Shown one piece after another: positions 1 to 11,084 of a DNA stretch of 39,304 bases. The position numbers were made by a program, and so were the translations under genes. The notes under the pieces are model-generated. The model was not told where the DNA came from. It did no database searches and saw only the letters and a list, made by a program, of their open reading frames with translations. This DNA comes from Chara braunii (taxonomy: Eukaryota > Streptophyta > Charophyceae > Charales > Characeae), in NCBI GenBank assembly GCA_003427395.1, contig BFEA01000083.1:604580-643883 (forward strand), in the 5' to 3' direction. Every line of letters begins with the position of its first letter. The first letter of the stretch is position 1.

Positions 1-39
1 CCGCGCGAACCTTCTTCCCCCGCTGCGCCCCATTCTCCC

Positions 40-1000
40 TCTCCACCCACTTAGTTTATCATCAATCAAATATTAGTTATTAATTTCTTAATTATTTTAA
101 TCCCTAAAATCTTTTTCATTATACTTTTGTAACAATCTGCGAGCAGCCCCTTCGAAATTTCTTTTGAAATACGTTGCAACTAAGTAGTTAATACTTCGAA
201 AGCTCATTACTTCCGAATTTCTTTTTCACAATTTTTTTAAATAATTCATCTCTTTTTGGAATACTTTTTATTTCTTTTCAAATTTCTTTGGAACTCCTTT
301 TTGCAATTCGATTACGTTTTTATTAATCATTTTTTGAAAATTTGAATTTGTTTTTTTCATTGCTTCAACTATTTTCGAATAAATTCTTGAAATTAATTCG
401 GAAATAATCACCCTTTTCTGCAATTTTGAAATTTCTTCTGAAAAATTGTTTTTGAACCTTGAAAATAATTGATTTTTACGAAATTATTTTGCAATTTCTT
501 TGAAATATTTTGAAATTAATCAATTGGAATTTCCTTTTCCTCTTCGAAATTCCTTGAATACTCTAGCATTAATCTCTTTTATATATACTCCTAATTCCTT
601 TCGAAATTTTCTTGAAATTCCTTTAATTAATTAGTTCTGAAATTTAAATTCAGTTGAATTAATTCCTATTTCAAACTTTTTTTTTGAATTATTTCTTCCA
701 AAATTGCAACAATTTTTATTTTTTTTCGTAATTCAAAAATATTTTCTTTTGAAATTCCACATTTTCTTGTAAATAAATTTAAGTCTAAATCAGAATTTCT
801 TTTGAAATTAATTCCTCTTGAAGTGTTTATTTTTGAAAATTTCGTTAAGCAAATTTCTCTTTTTCTAAAATTTTGTTCTACCCATATTTCGAATTAATTT
901 CGAATAAATAAAATTCCAAGTCGGAATAAATTTATTTACTCAAAATTAATTCCCACTTTCCCTTCCCCCCCAACCTTATTCCCTTCAAAATCTCGGCAAT
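40..1000. other. AT-rich leader of element A
   Basis: About 950 bases of strongly AT-rich DNA, built from degenerate words such as GAAATT, TTTCGAAATT and TTCTTTTGAAAT. It has no long ORF and stops just before the gag ATG at 1051. The composition differs sharply from the C-rich gag that follows. A similar but shorter block lies at 24290-24560. It is probably the untranslated leader of element A, but an unrelated AT-rich insertion cannot be excluded. Confidence 0.5.
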
Positions 1001-1050
1001 TATCCTTATTTTGAATTTATTGATAAAGAAATTGTGTCCCCCATCCCCAC

Positions 1051-2729
1051 ATGCCACCGCGCCAAACCAAGAACTCCCAACGCGCCGCCGCCGCCGCTGC
1101 CACTGCTGCTGCTGCATCCTCCACATTTGTTCCGGCCCCGTCCTCCACCCGCTCTTCCCCCAACATGGCTCAATCATCCATCAACATGTTTGATATCCGC
1201 TCGGACTCCGTCGACAAAATTGCCCCTGAACTCGCAGGCAATCCGCCAACTTTGACCACCGCCACCCCGGAACTCACAACTTTCCTCCGAACGTTGACCG
1301 CCCTCCAATCCTCCCTTGACACCATCAACACCACCATGGCCGCCATCTCCGACCGTGTCACCACGCTCGAGGGAAACACCCCCGCCATCACGGTCGTCAC
1401 CACGACCACACCCTCCTCCACACCCCAAACCACCCCCTCCTCCGGACAAGCCTCCGCTTCAACCTCCACATCAACATCACCGCCATCTTCATCCACCATT
1501 ACCTCCACCGTGGCCACTCCACCTCCCCTCTCGCCCAAGGTGAAAACCCCCGCCGTCACACAGTCATCAACCATCCCCCCCCAATCAAAACCCCTCTTAT
1601 CCACCTCCACTATCACCTCAACTATCCCACAATCACCTCCACTATCACCTCCACTATCACCTCCACTATCACCTCAACCATCCCCAACTACACTTAGATT
1701 ATCCCACAAGCTGTGTATCCCGCTCCTCCACTACTTCCTCCAAATGCCCTCATCCCCACCAACCCCGCCAATGATTTCACCCTGGTCGCCATCACAAACA
1801 GAGAAGGCAAAATCCCCCCATCATTCCTCGCCAAGGGGATCCCCACCTTCTCGGGCCAACCCCATGAGGACGTTCTCCGCTTCCTCACCAAACTCCAACA
1901 AGCCTTCTCCCTCCACGCCATCCCTGTTATCCACTGGCTCCCCATCACTGGCAGCCGACTCCTAGACAACGCGGCTCGCTGGTGGTACACTGAAATGTCT
2001 AATCGCCACCACTCCGGTCTCCGGCCTCACACCTTCCTTGAGTGGGCCACGCTCATCACCTCCACCTTCCGCCCACAGAAAACGGTTGAGGACTATATCG
2101 ACCAATTCTGTCGGCTCCAACAAAACGGCCCAACCGACGGTTTTGTGCAATACGTCCGCTCGCTTCGTCAACATATCCCCATTGATGTCGTCAGCGATTT
2201 CACCTTCATCTCCTGCGTTAAGCGCGTATGCCGCAAAGAGCTAGCGGCCGCCCTTGTCCACGAGCCACCCATGACCCTTGCCGACCTCCTCACTCATACC
2301 CTCCAACTCGATCGCATCCTCTCCCCCTACAAGACCGCACTTACATTGGCCCCTCCCCGCCCTCGCTTCTTCCACGGCATCGCCTCCGAGGACACCACCT
2401 CCACCACATCGGACGAGTTCACTACATCGAACCCCGACGCATCTTCCGATTCACTCGACTCTTCATCCCTCTCTTTCGAGGAACTCGATGTCGTCCAATT
2501 CATGAGGATGGAGCGCAGTGATTGCAGCTCTCGACCACCCTCATCTACCCCACCCTCACGCCTCAAGAGACTCACCCCTGAGGAGCGCACCTATCTCCAA
2601 GCAAAAGGGGGTTGCTTTTGTTGTCGCCACCAACAAACCAACTGCCCCAACGCCACACAATTCACCCGCCAGTCCACCTCCACTCGACCCGCACCGCCCT
2701 CGGCAAGCGCGGGTCCCTCCTCATCATGA
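1051..2729 (+). pseudogene. gag: Gag of element A (frameshifted)
   Basis: Structural polyprotein that would package element RNA. The first part (from ATG 1051) is rich in Ala, Thr, Ser and Pro, with a short helical stretch near residues 75-110 (LTALQSSLDTINTTMAAISD) that could be a coiled coil. The frame then changes between about 1698 and 1760. The second part, ending at TGA 2727-2729, carries the capsid-like block (FSGQPHEDVLRFLTKLQQAF, then NAARWWYTEM and WATLITSTFRP) typical of retrotransposon gag. The zinc knuckle is non-canonical: CFCCRHQQTNC has spacing C-X2-C-X1-H-X4-C instead of C-X2-C-X4-H-X4-C. An 8-C run at 1575-1582 and a 12-bp minisatellite lie just upstream of the frame change. 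Pol overlaps in the +1 frame, and I see no -1 slippery heptamer here. Confidence 0.8.
1600..1684 (+). repeat. 12-bp minisatellite in gag A
   Basis: Imperfect tandem copies of CCTCCACTATCA, three of them nearly perfect at 1634-1676, encoding a PPLS repeat. The unit is a multiple of three, so copy-number change would keep the frame. Confidence 0.85.
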
Positions 2730-2775
2730 ACACAGTCCCCAGGACATCAACCCAGCATCAACACCGCGTCTGTAG

Positions 2776-5000
2776 GCCCACCCATCGGTGACGTCATCCG
2801 TCCCATCGATGGCTCATTTGGCATCGACCATTCGTCTGCCAACCCCTCTTCCGGTGACGCACATCCCACCGGACAATCTCCAGGCATCGCAGTCTACTCC
2901 GCCTGCCCCCCTCCCGACGATGTCCCCTATTTCGTCGGATGAACCCTCCACTGCCACGTGTTCTTCCACCTTCCTCCCTAACCCATCCGCCAACACTTCC
3001 ACAGATTTTGTTGAGGAACGAGCCCGACACGATCGACTCATTAGGTTAGCCCTCGAGCAACGCCGCCTCAACACTATGATCTCCTCTGCTTGTGTCGGAT
3101 CCGCACAGTTCCAGCTCAAGTTCATTCCCGTTCCCCTCGGTGCATCGACGATGAAGTTTCGGGCCCTCCTTGATATTGGCGCCACCGACAACTTCATCAC
3201 CAACGCCTGTGTCCACAAAGTCGGCTTATCTTCCACCGGCTATGACTTCCCGATCACTATCCGCCTAGGGGATAAGGACTCAGCCGTCGCCGTCGATCGC
3301 ACAGTCTTTGAGACCACCATGACTGTCGGCCCCCTTCGCAGTCAGGTCTCCTTCGATGTCATGCACCTTACGTGCGACATCGTCCTAGGGACCCCGTGGC
3401 TTGACCGTTACATGCCCTACTCATTCCACCCCTCCTTCGTCCGCCTCACCAACCCTCCCGACTCTCCCGTTGACATCCCCTACCTTCTTCCCCCTTCCAC
3501 CCCCACCCCCCGTCTCCCCAAATCAATTCCTCCACGTCCCGTGAACACCTTGACTCCGCTTACTATTGCCTTGTCATCGACCGCGAGCGTCCCGAGGACT
3601 TGCCTCCAACAGACAAACCCGACCAAGACCCTCCTCTCCGAATTCAAAGATGTCTTCCCCGAGTCCATGCCCGCTGGTCTACCTCCCGATCGCGGTGTAT
3701 CCCACACCATTGATCTTGAGCCCGGCCACTCTCCTCCTTGTCGCCCCCCGTACCAGCTTTTCGTCCCCGAGGCCGAAGAGATGAAGCGACAACTTAATGA
3801 ACTCCTTGAGAAAGGATTCATTAAGCCTAGCTCCTCCCCCTTCGGAACCAGTTGTCTCTTCGTTAAGAAGAACGGCACCTCGGAACTCCGCATGTGCACA
3901 GACTACCGTGCCTTGAACCGGATCACAATCAAGAACAAGTACCCACTCCCTCACATATCCGAGCTTCTTGATCGCCTCCGTGGAGCCAAGTATTTCACCA
4001 AGATCGATCTTCTCAGTGACTTCCACCAGATCTGCATCCGCGAGGAGGACACCCACAAAACCGCCTTTCGCTTTCACTTCGGGCACTACGAGTTCCTCGT
4101 GATGCCCTTCGGACTCACCAATGCCCCCGCAACATTCCAATCTACAATGAGTCACATCTTTCGCGACCTCCTCGAAGTCTGTGTCGTGATCTACCTTGAT
4201 GATATCCTCGTCTTTAGCCCCACCTTCGAATCCCACCTCGAACACCTTTGCAAAGTTCTCTCCATCCTTCGAGAACGAAAGTTTTACGCCAAGCTCAGCA
4301 AGTGTACATTTGCTGCCCCTAGCGTAGAATACCTTGGTCACATTGTCTCGGCCGACGACATCCACATGGACCCCAAAAAGGTCTCCGCCCTCGTCGAGCT
4401 CACCCGCGCCACCGAGTCCTTCACATGGACTGAACGCCGCCAAGCCGCTTTCGACAAATTCAAGCAACTCGTCACCACCGCCCCTGTCCTCAAGATCGCT
4501 GACCCCACTCGCCATTTCTTCGTCACCACTGATACCTCAGACTTCGCCACTGGGGCTGTCCTGTCCCAACATTTCCCTCCTGACCCCACCAAGATCCCCT
4601 CTGTCAAAGATTCCCCTACTCACTCAAAGTCCCCACGCGGTGAACACCCCATTGCCTTCACTAGCAAGAAACTGCTTCCCGCGGAGATGAATTACCCCTC
4701 CAACGAGAAGGAACTCCTAGCCGTGGTCTACGCCCTCAAAGTCTGGCGCCCGTACCTCGACGGGCAATACTTCACCATCCGCACTGACAACATAGTCGTC
4801 TCCTCCATCCTTACCAAGAAAGACATCAACCCCCTCTAAGCCCGATGGCTAGACTTCCTTTCCCAGTTCACCTTCACCATCTGCCACACCCCCGACAAAA
4901 GCAACCGCGTTGCTGATGCCCTCTCCCGTCGCCCCGACCACAAGGCCCCTGAGAAAGTCTACGCCGCCATGACCCACATTCAACTTCTTCCCTCGTTACA
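2776..5000 (+). pseudogene. pol: Pol of element A: protease, RT, RNase H
   Basis: The frame is open from 2776, after a TAG at 2773-2775, with the first usable codon at 2788. The aspartic protease has LLDIGATDNF (Asp codon 3172-3174, about residue 129) and a DIVLGTPWL block. RT follows from about residue 350: MCTDYRALN, the first catalytic Asp in TKIDLLSDFHQI (family norm is DL.SGYHQI), MPFGLTNAPATFQ and YLDD at 4192-4203. The thumb/connection block with the usual FLG..YYRRF motif is missing: LVELTRATESFTW joins its two sides in frame. RNase H shows TTDTSDFATGAVL, NEKELLAVVYAL and RTDN. A TAA at 4837-4839 interrupts it (CAA to TAA would explain this), after which the same frame continues through ADALSRRPD. 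Defective. Confidence 0.88.
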
Positions 5001-6145
5001 TCGCCACTACACCCAAGGTTACCTCTCTTGCCCAGACTTCGCTTCCATTTACTACCAACTCTGCAACCTTGACTCAGTTCTTGACTACTCTCTTCATGAC
5101 AATCTACTCTACATTGACACCAAGGGCACTCGTCGACTCTGCATCCCTCACGCACGTGGTCTTCGTACCCAACTCTTGGCCGAGCACCACGACGCCAAGA
5201 CAACTGGCCACCTCTGTTTCCAGAAAACCTTCAACACCATCTCCCGCTACTTCCATTGGCCTTCTCTACTCGCCGACGTCAAAGCATACATCCGCTCGTG
5301 CCCCACCTGTCAAGTCGTTAATCCCTCGAACCGGGCCAAGCCCGACAAGCTCCAATCATTGCCCATCCCTACCCACCGGTGGCAGTCTCTCCATGGACTT
5401 CGTGTGCGGCCTCCCCAAGACCGACCGTGGGCATGATTGCATCTACGTCATTGTTTGTCGTCTGACCAAACGCGCCCACTTCATTCCTTGTATCACCTCG
5501 CACAATGCCAAAGACATCGCCATACTCTTCTTCAATCATGTCGCTCGCCACCACGGTCTCCCCGAGAACATCACCAGTGACCGCGATCCCCTCGTCCTAT
5601 CACAATTCTGGAAACACCTCTTCCAAGCCTACGGAGCCACGCTCAAGTATAGCACTGCATTCCACCCCCAGACCGATGGCCAGACCGAGAAGATGAACGA
5701 TACTCTTCAAAGAATTATGCGGAAGTATTGTCATCCACACCAACATGACTGGGATCAATTGCTCACAGCCGCCGAGATTGCCGACAACAACGCTGTCTGG
5801 CCCTCCACTGGCATGTCCCCTTTCTACCTCGACCTCGGCTACCATCCCCGCTTGCCCTCTGATTTCTTGCTTCCCTTGCAGCTCAGCCCCTCCACCCCTT
5901 GCCCCTCTCTCAATGAATGGGTAGCAACAATGAACAGACTTCTCGGAGAAGCAACCGAAGCCCTTGAAAGAACACAAGAACAACAAGCAAACAAGAGTAA
6001 CAGACACGGACGTGACATGTCATTCAAAGTAGTGACAAAGTCTGGCTTTCTGCCAAATGCTTTGAACCCGAACAAGGCTTGTCCAAGAAACTCTCGAACA
6101 AGTGGCTCGGTCCCTTCCCCATCATTGAACAAACCTCTCCCGTGA
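4969..6145 (+). pseudogene. int: Integrase of element A
   Basis: DDE integrase that would insert the cDNA. The zinc-binding HHCC domain is visible (EHHDAKTTGHL ... RSCPTCQ). A single-base frame change near 5385 separates it from the catalytic core. The core retains all three acidic residues: SMDFVCGLP (Asp codon 5396-5398), ITSDRD, and DGQTEKMN, with 35 residues between the second Asp and the Glu. A second frame change near 6040 leads into the C-terminal GPF-type module (KWLGPFPII). The catalytic triad is intact, but the ORF is broken at least twice. Confidence 0.87.
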
Positions 6146-6486
6146 ATTACAAACTTCAACTTCCACCTGACATGTGTCGCGTCCGCGTCCACCCAGTCTT
6201 CCACGTAGAATACCTCAAGGAATACCACGAATCCCCGCCCCAGTTCGTTGACTGCCCTTATCCTAGACCTCCACCAATCATGCTTCCAACAGGCCCATAA
6301 TTCATAGTCGAATCGATCATAGGACGAAGAACAACTCAAGTATCAGATCACCCGGAGCCAATCACCGAATACAAAGTAAAATGGACCGGATACCCTGCTG
6401 AAGAATCAACATGGGAACCCCTTGATACTCTCAAGAATGCCATGAAACTTGTTCGTGCCTATGATCGTGCCTACCCTGTATCCTAA
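6079..6486 (+). pseudogene. Integrase C-terminus and chromodomain, element A
   Basis: The frame continues with KKLSNKWLGPFPIIEQ and HPVFHVEYLKEYH, the conserved stretch after the integrase core. A TAA at 6298-6300 interrupts it. The same frame then gives FIVESIIGRR and EYKVKWTGYPAEESTWEPL, a good chromodomain with the aromatic and acidic residues expected for binding methylated histone tails, ending at TAA 6484-6486. This places A among chromoviruses. The stop lies just before the domain, so the copy would lose its chromodomain. Confidence 0.87.
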
Positions 6487-7512
6487 CTATACCTCGACAT
6501 AAACCCTAAACCCTCGCTTAAAACCCTGCTACAACCTTGCAACCCTGCTCTATACACGCTTGAACCCAGCCCACCCTCCCCTAGACCCTGATTCCTGATG
6601 TCTGATCTGCCCTTGCCCTCGCCTAGCCTTGTCCCATTTGTCCTCTCCACTACCTTGTCTCTCTTGTCCAATGCTTGTGGACCTGTGTGACGCCGGTGAT
6701 AAAGGATCTAATGGCAAACGCACGAGGACGATGGCCTGCTGCCTCACTGATCATGGAGATTATGCAGCTGGTTTGGCCACCATGTTGTTTCATCGGCCGA
6801 CATCCCGACTCGCAGACGTACTGGAGCAGCAACTTGTGACATGGATCTTTGCATCAGTCTGCGACTTCCTTGCTTCCAGATCAGACCTCATTGCAGGTAT
6901 ATTGCAGTTCGTGCACCGGACGCACCCCAGCATTTGGACTTTGGACATTTGAACTACTGCTACGCTTCTTGGACTTCTACCTGTCGCAGCCGCTGAGGAC
7001 TGCTTCTACCACCTACTCCAAGACCTGATCAAGACCTACTCCAAAACCTGATCAGGACACTTTGTTCTTACATGAGATTTTGCTGCCCACTCCTTCGGAC
7101 ATACCAGCCCCTGCATCCTGCACAAACACTTTCATTTTTCATGACAACCCTGTAGAACATCATTAGAAAATCTTTGTTCCCCTAACCCTTGTTTCCCTTA
7201 CTCACTAGAACATCAATAGAAATTCCCTGACCATTGTTCCCCTTACCCATTAGAACATCAATAGAAATTCCCAGTTTTCCTGGACATTGCTTCCCCTTAC
7301 CCAGTAGAACATCAATAGAAATCCCCTGTTCCCTGAACATTTCTTAGCTTCCCCTGTCGACCTACCCAGTTACATCATACCTTCACCTGTGCAGAACATC
7401 TGACAGAATACCCTGTGACTTGCATCACCCCCCTTCTCCTTTTCCGACCCATCCCGTCCTTCACAGTTCCTTTTTGTTTCCTTAGGTTTTTGGCAGCCGG
7501 GACGTTGTCTAT
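6487..7512 (+). other. 3' untranslated region of element A
   Basis: About 1 kb between the pol stop and the polypurine tract. There is no supported ORF; open frames at 6629-6952 show no domain and no relation to Gag or Pol. It holds the tandem repeats annotated separately. Confidence 0.6.
7153..7352 (+). repeat. Four-copy tandem repeat upstream of 3' LTR A
   Basis: Units start at 7153, 7206, 7251 and 7305, spaced 53, 45 and 54 bases. Each begins TAGAACATCAATAGAAAT (variants) and carries a TTCCCCTTACCCA-like half. The spacing varies by small indels. It sits about 160 bases before the polypurine tract. Confidence 0.85.
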
Positions 7513-7528
7513 CAGAGGGAGGGGATAG
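7513..7528 (+). promoter_or_regulatory. Polypurine tract of element A
   Basis: CAGAGGGAGGGGATAG lies directly before the TGTTAC start of the LTR, the position and composition expected of the plus-strand DNA primer. Confidence 0.85.
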
Positions 7529-8026
7529 TGTTACGGACTCCGCCAGGGCTCGACCCCTGGTCTATTTTGTTGTTGTTTTTGCTACATCCGATTTTTGGCC
7601 TGGCACCCTTTTCCCAAACCCCTCCTTTGGTACCGTCGGATTTTGGACAACTGGCGCCATGCTACAATTCGGGCGCCACTTTCAAATGCCGCATTTCTCA
7701 GTTCTGCCCTCGGGGCTTTTGCAGAGATGCCCCTGGTACCGTACGTGTCACCGACACTTATACTGGTTCCCCGTACAGTACGGGCAACCAGTCTCGTACG
7801 AGTTTCAGCTGCTGTACTCGTACTCAGTGTGACTTGCTCCTGTTTTCAGCATTCGGAATCCAAGACTTCAACTTTGTGTCCTTGCCACTGTGTCTGCGTC
7901 TGACCCTCAGTCGTGTCGAGTGAGTGAGTGTGTGTGTGTGCTCTCACTCTCTCCCTCTCTCTCCCCTCTCCCTCGGCTCTCCCTGTCTCCCTCGGCTCTC
8001 CCTGTCTCCCTCAGCCTTGCGCTCGT

Positions 8027-8115
<89 letters not shown>

Positions 8116-8771
8116 GCCCTGTATCACTCAACCTCACAATCTCTCTCACTTCCGAGGATCATGCCCTGGATACACCCAGTCAGATCTGACTCCAACCTTG
8201 GCGGCTATGGCTGCCCTATTTCCCTATCACTATCCGAGCTATGGTTGCCTTCGGCGCTCCCTTCTTCTTCGAGCGCAATCTTGCCCAAGTCGCTTGGTCA
8301 CACAAGCAGCAGCAGCGCGTTCGCAACTTTACGAATGAACAACTGTGTCTCGTTGCGGCACTGTAGCAGCTAAATATAGGAATTAGACTTGGCTTCGCTT
8401 GCCTCAGGATGGACCAGTACTGGTCAGCAGTGGCCTGTCTGTGGCAATCATTTTGTCGGTCGGGAATCTTTCGGGCTTTCCTGGGACTTTGCTGCAATTT
8501 TGTGAACTCTGGTACTGGACTTGGACTTTCCGGATTTTTCGATGAGGTACCGGACAGGCTGTACAACGATGCAGCCCTCTGGACTTTTCCGTGGGTACCA
8601 GCCCCTCAACTCCATCCTGACTCTTCCGGATGTTTCCTGGATCGGGCCTATGACGTTTTGCTGGCCTACCAGACCTCGACAATTTATTGGCCTCTGGGAC
8701 TGGGGACTTCGGACCTTTGCAATGACTTCCTGGTTCTGTTGCCTGTGACCCGTCGACCCGAGGCTGTAACA
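7529..8771 (+). repeat. 3' LTR of element A
   Basis: Starts TGTTAC right after the polypurine tract and ends GTAACA at 8766-8771, giving perfect 6-bp inverted termini and a length of 1,243 bases. It contains an 18-bp tandem motif (7968-8015), a (CT)n microsatellite and the word GCTATGGC. There is no second copy in the window to confirm the 3' boundary. ORFs inside it are low-complexity reading frames. Confidence 0.75.
8029..8114. repeat. (CT)n microsatellite in LTR A
   Basis: About 86 bases of nearly pure CT dinucleotides. Likely polymorphic and a possible assembly weak point. Confidence 0.97.
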
Positions 8772-9690
8772 TAGGTAGGTTAGACTTGTAATTTTTGTTT
8801 GGCTGAGGGCTAACCGAGAGACCTACCTGTTAGGAAAATTCATGAGGGACATATCTGCAAATTTGGGAAAATATAGGCCACACTAACTAGAATTCCCTAC
8901 AGCTACCCTAACTATGAATAGCAGGCCCGGGCTACCACTAGGACGGACAGGCCCTAAAGGCCTATGCCGATAGACGGTCGTATAGCCTATAGTCAGGTAG
9001 GGAGAGGCCCTAGAGGCCGAAACTGAAACGGTACCGGTCGGTCCAGTCAGTCTAGTCTTGGGTAGTGTAGTTCTATTAAGAGATTGTAGGAATCGGTTCA
9101 GGGCTTTTGGCAGTTGGTACCGTGCACAACACAGCTGCGCAATGCATGAATTGGAGGTGGTACAGCTTCAGCGTTGGAGAAGACAGACATAGCCGGACCT
9201 GCGAAGCCTCGGCCATAGCTGGGACCTGCGCTGTTCTTTGACAGCACGCGGGGCTGTTCAGAGGTCCGGGCTATCTGAAGTCTGCTGGAGGTCAGAGACG
9301 TTGGTGCCCTGCTGAACCCTCCTCAGGAGTAGGGTATCAGGGTGTGTGGCGCTGCAGCCATATCTGCAGCTTTCTTCCTCAGAGATCACCTTTGTCAGGA
9401 GAGGTGGCGCTGCTACAGACTTCCGCCCGGGAAGTCTTCCGACACTCCATCATCATCAGATACTGTGGCGCTGGTCTTCCTCTTCATCGTCTGAGAGGCG
9501 CTTGGCCTCAGAGGCCTATTTCAGGGTGGCGCTTCCCTCTGGAGGCAGTATCTAGGTGGCACTGGTTGTTTGAGGGACTCAGGGGTAGTAATAGCAGTTA
9601 CTCAGGGTTGGGGAGTGAAGCGCTGCTCAGCGCACTGCAATGAACCCCTTAGTTCAACACCAGTGAGCGCATACAATCACACAACATGCA
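8772..9690 (+). repeat. Decayed LTR related to the LTR of element C
   Basis: From 8772 the sequence follows the element C LTR with many mismatches: shared blocks include TTTGGCTGAGGGCTAACCGA, GAGGGACA.ATCTGCAAAT, TACAGCTACCCTAACTA, ACAGGCCCTAA and GGTACCGGTCGGTC. The match fades after about 9200, where the word GGTGGCGCT recurs every 30-60 bases. The right boundary is uncertain. It abuts the end of LTR A without an intervening spacer and has no internal element region next to it, so it may be a solo LTR or a truncated copy. Confidence 0.7.
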
Positions 9691-10073
9691 TGTATAAGAT
9701 TACACAAATTTTCACACTCGAGACCAGGATGATGAAGACCAGGTAGCGCAGCTTATATTCTCAACAAATTATCATATGAGCAATGAAGAGTTTCAATCAC
9801 CAGGGCTCAACAGCGCAACCCAAGCATCCCGTATCTTTACTCAGGTATATCTCTCTTCCAGAACTCTTCTCTCTACCTTGATCTTCTCTCTGTCTACCAC
9901 CTCACCGTGTCTTCTCTCCCTACTTACATGCACTCACACATCTACTACTCAAGGATCTACTCTCAATACACCCATTGTTAACTCTACTAACTCTCTGAAA
10001 ACTACTACTAAATACTAACACTGACACCCTGCACTGGCGCAGCTATGGCTGCCTTCTCATTGCCAGTGCTGTC

Positions 10074-10109
<36 letters not shown>

Positions 10110-10413
10110 TCTCTCTCTCCCTCTCTCTCTCTTCGCGCAGCACTCTGGCTTCAGCACTCGGCCTCTCACATTAGCGCACAAGTGCACCGCACTTCCACAC
10201 TTCTTGCGAATGAGCCATCTGCCCGAATGGTAGGCTGGCCAGTCCTTTTGTAGTCTTGGAATGCACTTCAACTCGTGCCAGCCTCTGTTTTTTGGGGCCT
10301 GGCTGGTTTCGGTACCACATCCCCACGGCCTGTCTGCTTCTGAATATCAAGGCCTGGAACCTTCCCGAATTTCCATAGGTCTGTTGCTGCTTCGGCCTTT
10401 GAGCCATGACTTT
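9691..10413. other. Unassigned LTR-like noncoding sequence
   Basis: I see no domain-bearing ORF. It holds a CT microsatellite (10076-10132) and the GGC.GC.TATGGCTGCC word also present in LTR A. By position it could be the 3' LTR of the minus-strand element F, but no terminal motif or second copy supports exact limits. Confidence 0.35.
10076..10132. repeat. Interrupted (CT)n microsatellite
   Basis: CT dinucleotides broken by three CCCT interruptions, mirroring the longer array in LTR A. Confidence 0.93.
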
Positions 10414-10818
10414 TCACTTGTGAACATGACTTCGACTGTGGAATGCGACTCCTGTCTCTGGGACACAACATGTTGGAAAGAACTCGTCCAGATTGTCTGC
10501 AGTCATACAAATGGGCAACCCATCAGGTCCTATCGGTGATGGTTGCAGCAACTGCAATCTCACCCCTATTTGTGACCAGCTCTCTCCTTGCTTCCGCAAC
10601 TCAACAATCCTCTCTCTCATCTCTCCCGTACCCCTCAAATGCTGGATCATCGTTCCCTCTGACGATACTCTCTCTGCTGCATGTCGTGTGAACTGCTCGA
10701 TGAACATATATGGGCTACCGTCATCATAGACTGGAGTGTTGTCTCGCTGATGTGGTCGTGATGGTTCCCCGCCGCCTAAACCTCCTTGAGGTTGTCTGTC
10801 CCTCCCGCCCTTCGACAT
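10414..10818 (-). CDS. Capsid-like ORF downstream of integrase F
   Basis: An uninterrupted frame of 134 codons from ATG 10818-10816 (MSKGGRDRQPQ). The frame is open upstream to 10872, but the ATG is preferred because a splice-acceptor-like tract (T-rich, then TTCTGCAG) ends at 10841. The body has PVYDDGSPYMFIEQF and a helical segment (MIQHLRGTGEMRERIVELRK), resembling the helix-rich start of retrotransposon Gag capsids (target fragment, then residues organised for multimerisation). No zinc knuckle is seen. It follows the integrase of element F on the same strand, with LTR-like DNA after it. It may be a displaced or truncated gag, or an extra 3' ORF; assignment by resemblance only. Confidence 0.45.
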   Translation of the reverse strand: MSKGGRDRQPQGGLGGGEPSRPHQRDNTPVYDDGSPYMFIEQFTRHAAERVSSEGTMIQHLRGTGEMRERIVELRKQGESWSQIGVRLQLLQPSPIGPDGLPICMTADNLDEFFPTCCVPETGVAFHSRSHVHK

Positions 10819-11084
10819 GGCTGTCTTCGTAAAGTCAGGCCTGCAGAACAAGCGAGAAAAAAACAGAAGCACACAAGGGGATTAGTACGGGTGATCACAA
10901 CGTTTAGCAGTGACATGCACATCCAGACCATTGACCATACCATTCAAAAAAATTGAAAGTAATCTCTCAAGCTTTGACTCCTAGTTTATACGAGACTCCC
11001 AATTACCCTTTCCTTATTTTATCTTATCGTATGCATGCTTACCCCTTCTCATGCTACAAACGTCTTTAGTTTGGCTCCTGACGC

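Larger units (their letters stand above)
1..8771 (+). mobile_element. Element A: Ty3/gypsy chromovirus, 5' LTR outside window
   Basis: The order gag, protease, RT, RNase H, integrase, chromodomain, polypurine tract, LTR is that of a Ty3/gypsy chromovirus. No initiator-Met primer site (TGGTATCAGAGC type) is visible in the first kilobase, so the 5' LTR and primer site lie left of the window or have been lost. The coding part is broken by frame changes near 1700-1760, 5385 and 6040 and by stops at 2773, 4837 and 6298, so this copy is defective. Its boundaries follow from the 3' LTR end at 8771 and the window edge on the left. Confidence 0.88.

Noticed and set aside
1170-1616. Minus-strand ORF of 148 codons
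   Set aside because: Shadow of the C-rich gag A frame.
2700-2790. Slippery heptamer at the gag/pol border of element A
   Set aside because: Pol is in the +1 frame there and no X-XXY-YYZ heptamer is present before the gag stop.
3679-4515. Minus-strand ORF of 278 codons
   Set aside because: Antisense of the RT of element A, open because of codon bias.
6501-6514. AAACCCTAAACCCT resembling plant telomere repeat
   Set aside because: Only two units, in the 3' untranslated region of element A; chance or a trivial interstitial match.
7528-8774. ORFs in LTR A, including Ser/Leu and Arg/Glu repeat proteins
   Set aside because: They are readings of the CT microsatellite and LTR; no domain and overlapping on both strands.
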